Positions 5,736 to 7,325 of a stretch of 7,325 bases of DNA are shown in pieces. The notes beneath the pieces were generated by a model. The model worked only from the letters and a program-made list of their open reading frames with translations. It did no database searches and was not told the origin of the DNA. This stretch comes from a bacterium (lineage in GTDB: Bacteria > JAUVQV01 > DATDCY01): assembly GCA_036524115.1 (NCBI GenBank), contig DATDCY010000102.1:1-7325 (forward strand), in the 5' to 3' direction. Position numbers and translations under genes: made by a program. Every line of letters starts with the position of its first letter. Position 1 is the stretch's first letter.

Positions 5736-5764
5736 AGTCTCCGCCGCGCCCGGGCGCAAGTCAA
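5736..5764 (-). promoter_or_regulatory. Weak candidate promoter of the kinase-usp pair, with a palindrome in its spacer
   Basis: On the minus strand TTGACT (5764-5759, 5 of 6) is followed by 17 nt and GAGACT (5741-5736, 3 of 6). The perfect 12-bp palindrome GCGCCCGGGCGC (5746-5757) lies wholly within the spacer, a position where a bound regulator would affect promoter geometry. The -10 is poor, so the call is tentative. The palindrome itself is certain, though chance palindromes are common at this G+C content. Confidence 0.25.
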
Positions 5765-5776
5765 GGCCGGCGGCAT

Positions 5777-5797
5777 CCCGCGGGGACGCCCCGCGGG
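5777..5797. repeat. Perfect 9-bp inverted repeat in the divergent intergenic region
   Basis: CCCGCGGGG (5777-5785), a 3-nt centre ACG, and CCCCGCGGG (5789-5797) form a perfect 21-nt dyad. It sits about midway between the divergent kinase gene (start 5709) and the radical SAM gene (start 5882). It could be an operator for both genes or a very stable hairpin in the leader of either transcript. No U-run follows on either strand. Confidence 0.5.
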
Positions 5798-5798
5798 C

Positions 5799-5817
5799 GC
5801 ATGACAGAAGCATGACA
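5799..5817 (+). repeat. Direct repeat GCATGACA, two copies 11 nt apart
   Basis: GCATGACA occurs at 5799-5806 and 5810-5817, one helical turn apart, and its CATGAC core recurs at 5851-5856. ATGACA resembles a -35 hexamer (5 of 6), but no good -10 stands at the right distance. One-turn spacing is typical of activator half-sites upstream of a promoter, here for the radical SAM gene. Confidence 0.35.
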
Positions 5818-5845
5818 TCGGCCGCCTATCGTCCCGCCTGTGCGC

Positions 5846-5862
5846 GGCGCCATGACGGCGCC
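5846..5862 (+). repeat. Hairpin GGCGCC-ATGAC-GGCGCC just before the radical SAM RBS
   Basis: Two copies of the self-complementary hexamer GGCGCC flank ATGAC. The stem ends 4 nt before the GGAGG (5867-5871) that serves the radical SAM gene. In RNA this would be a stable 6-bp, 5-nt-loop hairpin next to but not covering the ribosome binding site. It may protect or tune the leader, or be a DNA-level binding site. Confidence 0.4.
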
Positions 5863-5881
5863 AGTCGGAGGAGCGAGACGG

Positions 5882-7325
5882 ATGATGCAAGAGCGGACGG
5901 CAGTTGGCAGACGGCAGCGGGTCCTCCTGAGCGGGGTCTTCGGCCCCTTCGGCGTCGACGACGCCTTCGGGCGGCGCGAGAACATCATGGAGCTGTTCCA
6001 CAACCAGGTCACGCGCGGACAGGGGGTGGCTTCGTTCCGCTTCCACCACCGCTCGTTCGGGCTCTACTTCCTCGCCGCGAACGTCGACGCGGACGTCACG
6101 GTGCTGGACTTCCCCTCGCGCCGGCGCTTCGTCCGCGAGCTGCGCCGCGGCTGGGACGTCGTCGGCATCTCGTTCATCGCCCCGAACTTCGTCAAGGCGC
6201 GCGAGATGGCGCGCCTGGCGCGCCTGCACGCGCCCGGGGCAACGATCGTCCTCGGCGGTCACGGCGCGGCGATCGAGGGCATCGAGGAGTCGATCGTCTG
6301 CGACCACGTCGTGCGCGGCGAGGGGATCGGCCCGCTGCGCCGCCTGCTGGGCCAGGACCCTGATGCGCCGATCGTGCACCCGGCCCTGCCGAGCACCGAG
6401 CGCCAGAGCATCCTCGGCGTCCCCCTGCTCGGCCGCACCGCGAGCCTGCTCGTCCCGGGGCTCGGGTGCGTCAACGGCTGCCGCTTCTGCTCGACGACGC
6501 ACTTCTTCGGGAAGACGTACACGCCGTACCTGCGGACCGGCCGCGACCTCTTCGCGGCCTGCTGCCGCATCGCGGATCTGCGCGGCACGGACGACTTCTT
6601 CGTCATGGACGAGAACTTCCTCAAGGACACGGCGCGGGCGCGCGAGCTGCTCGCGGAGATGGAGCGGCACCGTCGCTTCTTCCGTTTCCAGGTCTTCTCC
6701 TCCGCCGAGGCGATCACGGCCTTCGGGCTCGACGAGCTGGTGCGCCTCGGCGTGACCTTCGTCTGGATGGGCGTCGAGTGCAAGAGCCGCCAGGCGAACT
6801 TCGCGAAGAACAGCGGCGTCGACCCGCGGGCCCTGGTGCGCGCGCTGCGCGACCGCGGGATCAACGTGCTGGCCTCCGGCATCCTCTGCATGGAGCACCA
6901 CACGCCGGACAACATCCAGGAGGACATCGACCACCTCACGGACCTCGAGGCGGACTTCGTGCAGTTCATGCTGCTGACGCCGCTGCCGGTGACGGAGCTC
7001 TACCGCGAGAAGCAGGCGGCGGGCCTGCTGCGCGAGGAGCTGCCCTACGAGGAGTGGCACGGCCAGAAGATGCTCAACTGGCGCCATCCGCACTTCCCCG
7101 CGGACGAGGCCGAGCGCTGGCTGCGGCGCGCCTTCCGGCAGGAGTACGAGGAGAACTCCAGCTCGATGCTGCGCGTCGCGGACACCGCGCTGCGCGGCTA
7201 CGAGGCGCTGGCGGCGCTCGAGCAGACGGACGCCTGCCTCGAGGCGCGCCTCGCGCAGATGCGGGCGCGGGCCCGCGAGTACTCGCTCATCCTCCCGGCG
7301 ATCGCCCGCACCGCGGTCAACTCCC
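5882..7325 (+). CDS. B12-binding-domain-type radical SAM protein, 3' end outside the window
   Basis: An open frame of 481 codons runs off the window end without a stop, so the C-terminus is missing. Residues about 12-165 form a Rossmann-like cobalamin-binding-type domain: RSFGLYFLAANVDADVTVLD, then DVVGISFIAPNF, then TIVLGGHGAAI and VVRGEGIGPL. The B12-ligating DxHxxG motif is absent. The radical SAM core follows: LGCVNGCRFC supplies C196, C200 and C203 (CxxxCxxC) for the 4Fe-4S cluster. FFVMDENF and the SAM-contacting strand VWMGVECKS come next, then SGILCMEHHTPDNIQEDI and LLTPLPVTELY. The region after 400 (helical, rich in Arg and Glu) is unassigned. Substrates of this superfamily range from lipids and tetrapyrroles to peptides, and nothing here fixes one. 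ATG at 5882 (another ATG at 5885) has GGAGG 10 nt upstream. The gene is divergent from the kinase-usp pair across 172 bp. Confidence 0.92.
   Translation, partial: MMQERTAVGRRQRVLLSGVFGPFGVDDAFGRRENIMELFHNQVTRGQGVASFRFHHRSFGLYFLAANVDADVTVLDFPSRRRFVRELRRGWDVVGISFIAPNFVKAREMARLARLHAPGATIVLGGHGAAIEGIEESIVCDHVVRGEGIGPLRRLLGQDPDAPIVHPALPSTERQSILGVPLLGRTASLLVPGLGCVNGCRFCSTTHFFGKTYTPYLRTGRDLFAACCRIADLRGTDDFFVMDENFLKDTARARELLAEMERHRRFFRFQVFSSAEAITAFGLDELVRLGVTFVWMGVECKSRQANFAKNSGVDPRALVRALRDRGINVLASGILCMEHHTPDNIQEDIDHLTDLEADFVQFMLLTPLPVTELYREKQAAGLLREELPYEEWHGQKMLNWRHPHFPADEAERWLRRAFRQEYEENSSSMLRVADTALRGYEALAALEQTDACLEARLAQMRARAREYSLILPAIARTAVNS

Noticed and set aside
5799-5881. Cobalamin riboswitch before the B12-type radical SAM gene
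   Set aside because: The leader is under 100 nt with only simple hairpins, and I could not find a B12-box-like conserved core.
5812-6363. 183-codon plus-strand open frame at the start of the radical SAM region
   Set aside because: It is Arg/Pro-rich and out of frame with the radical SAM protein, which has the SD, the conserved motifs and the longer open frame.
4715-7093. Long minus-strand open frame extending upstream from the usp reading frame, through the kinase and radical SAM regions
   Set aside because: Only the last 163 codons (usp) show family motifs. The rest overlaps two well-supported genes in other frames and reads as GC-rich shadow. The true usp start is the ATG at 4714 with a good SD.

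Overview
The window is a GC-rich (by eye roughly 70% G+C) bacterial chromosomal segment with short intergenic gaps. It has no RNA genes, insertion sequences or CRISPR array that I can see. Gene content and protein style (a biotin-dependent carboxyltransferase, an ArsR regulator with a Cys-rich companion, Cfa, a Usp, a radical SAM enzyme) fit an anaerobic or facultative delta-type lineage (Desulfobacterota/Desulfuromonadia-like) or a related metagenomic phylum. That placement is an inference from style, not from a marker gene.

Layout, left to right. (1) A promoter with an overlapping operator-like dyad (51-98) precedes a plus-strand gene for a divergent carboxyltransferase fused to a biotinyl domain (147-2180). 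(2) A near-consensus promoter (2205-2233) places its predicted transcription start on the ATG of an ArsR-type regulator (2240-2557), which suggests a leaderless mRNA. (3) After 65 nt containing a small dyad and a 12-nt perfect anti-SD match comes a 56-residue Cys-rich protein (2623-2793). It has six Cys in its terminal regions plus one at residue 18, and I do not recognise it. (4) A strong GC hairpin (2801-2834) separates this from three minus-strand genes. In transcription order these are a protein-kinase-like protein (5709-4711, TTG start), a universal stress protein overlapping it by 4 nt (4714-4226), and cyclopropane-fatty-acid synthase (4099-2891), the last probably with its own promoter. 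(5) A 172-bp divergent intergenic region rich in palindromes leads into a plus-strand radical SAM enzyme with a cobalamin-binding-like N-terminal domain (5882 to beyond the window end).

How the genes may work together. The ArsR regulator plus Cys-rich protein look like a metal- or thiol-responsive cassette whose product is meant to be translated strongly. The kinase and Usp are translationally coupled and probably form one signalling unit. Cfa lies downstream of them and would remodel membrane lipids, a typical stress or stationary-phase response. The carboxylase subunit has no biotin carboxylase partner in the window, so its substrate remains open.

The best candidates for something undescribed are the ArsR/Cys-rich-peptide cassette with its translation-control signals, and the coupled kinase-Usp pair.
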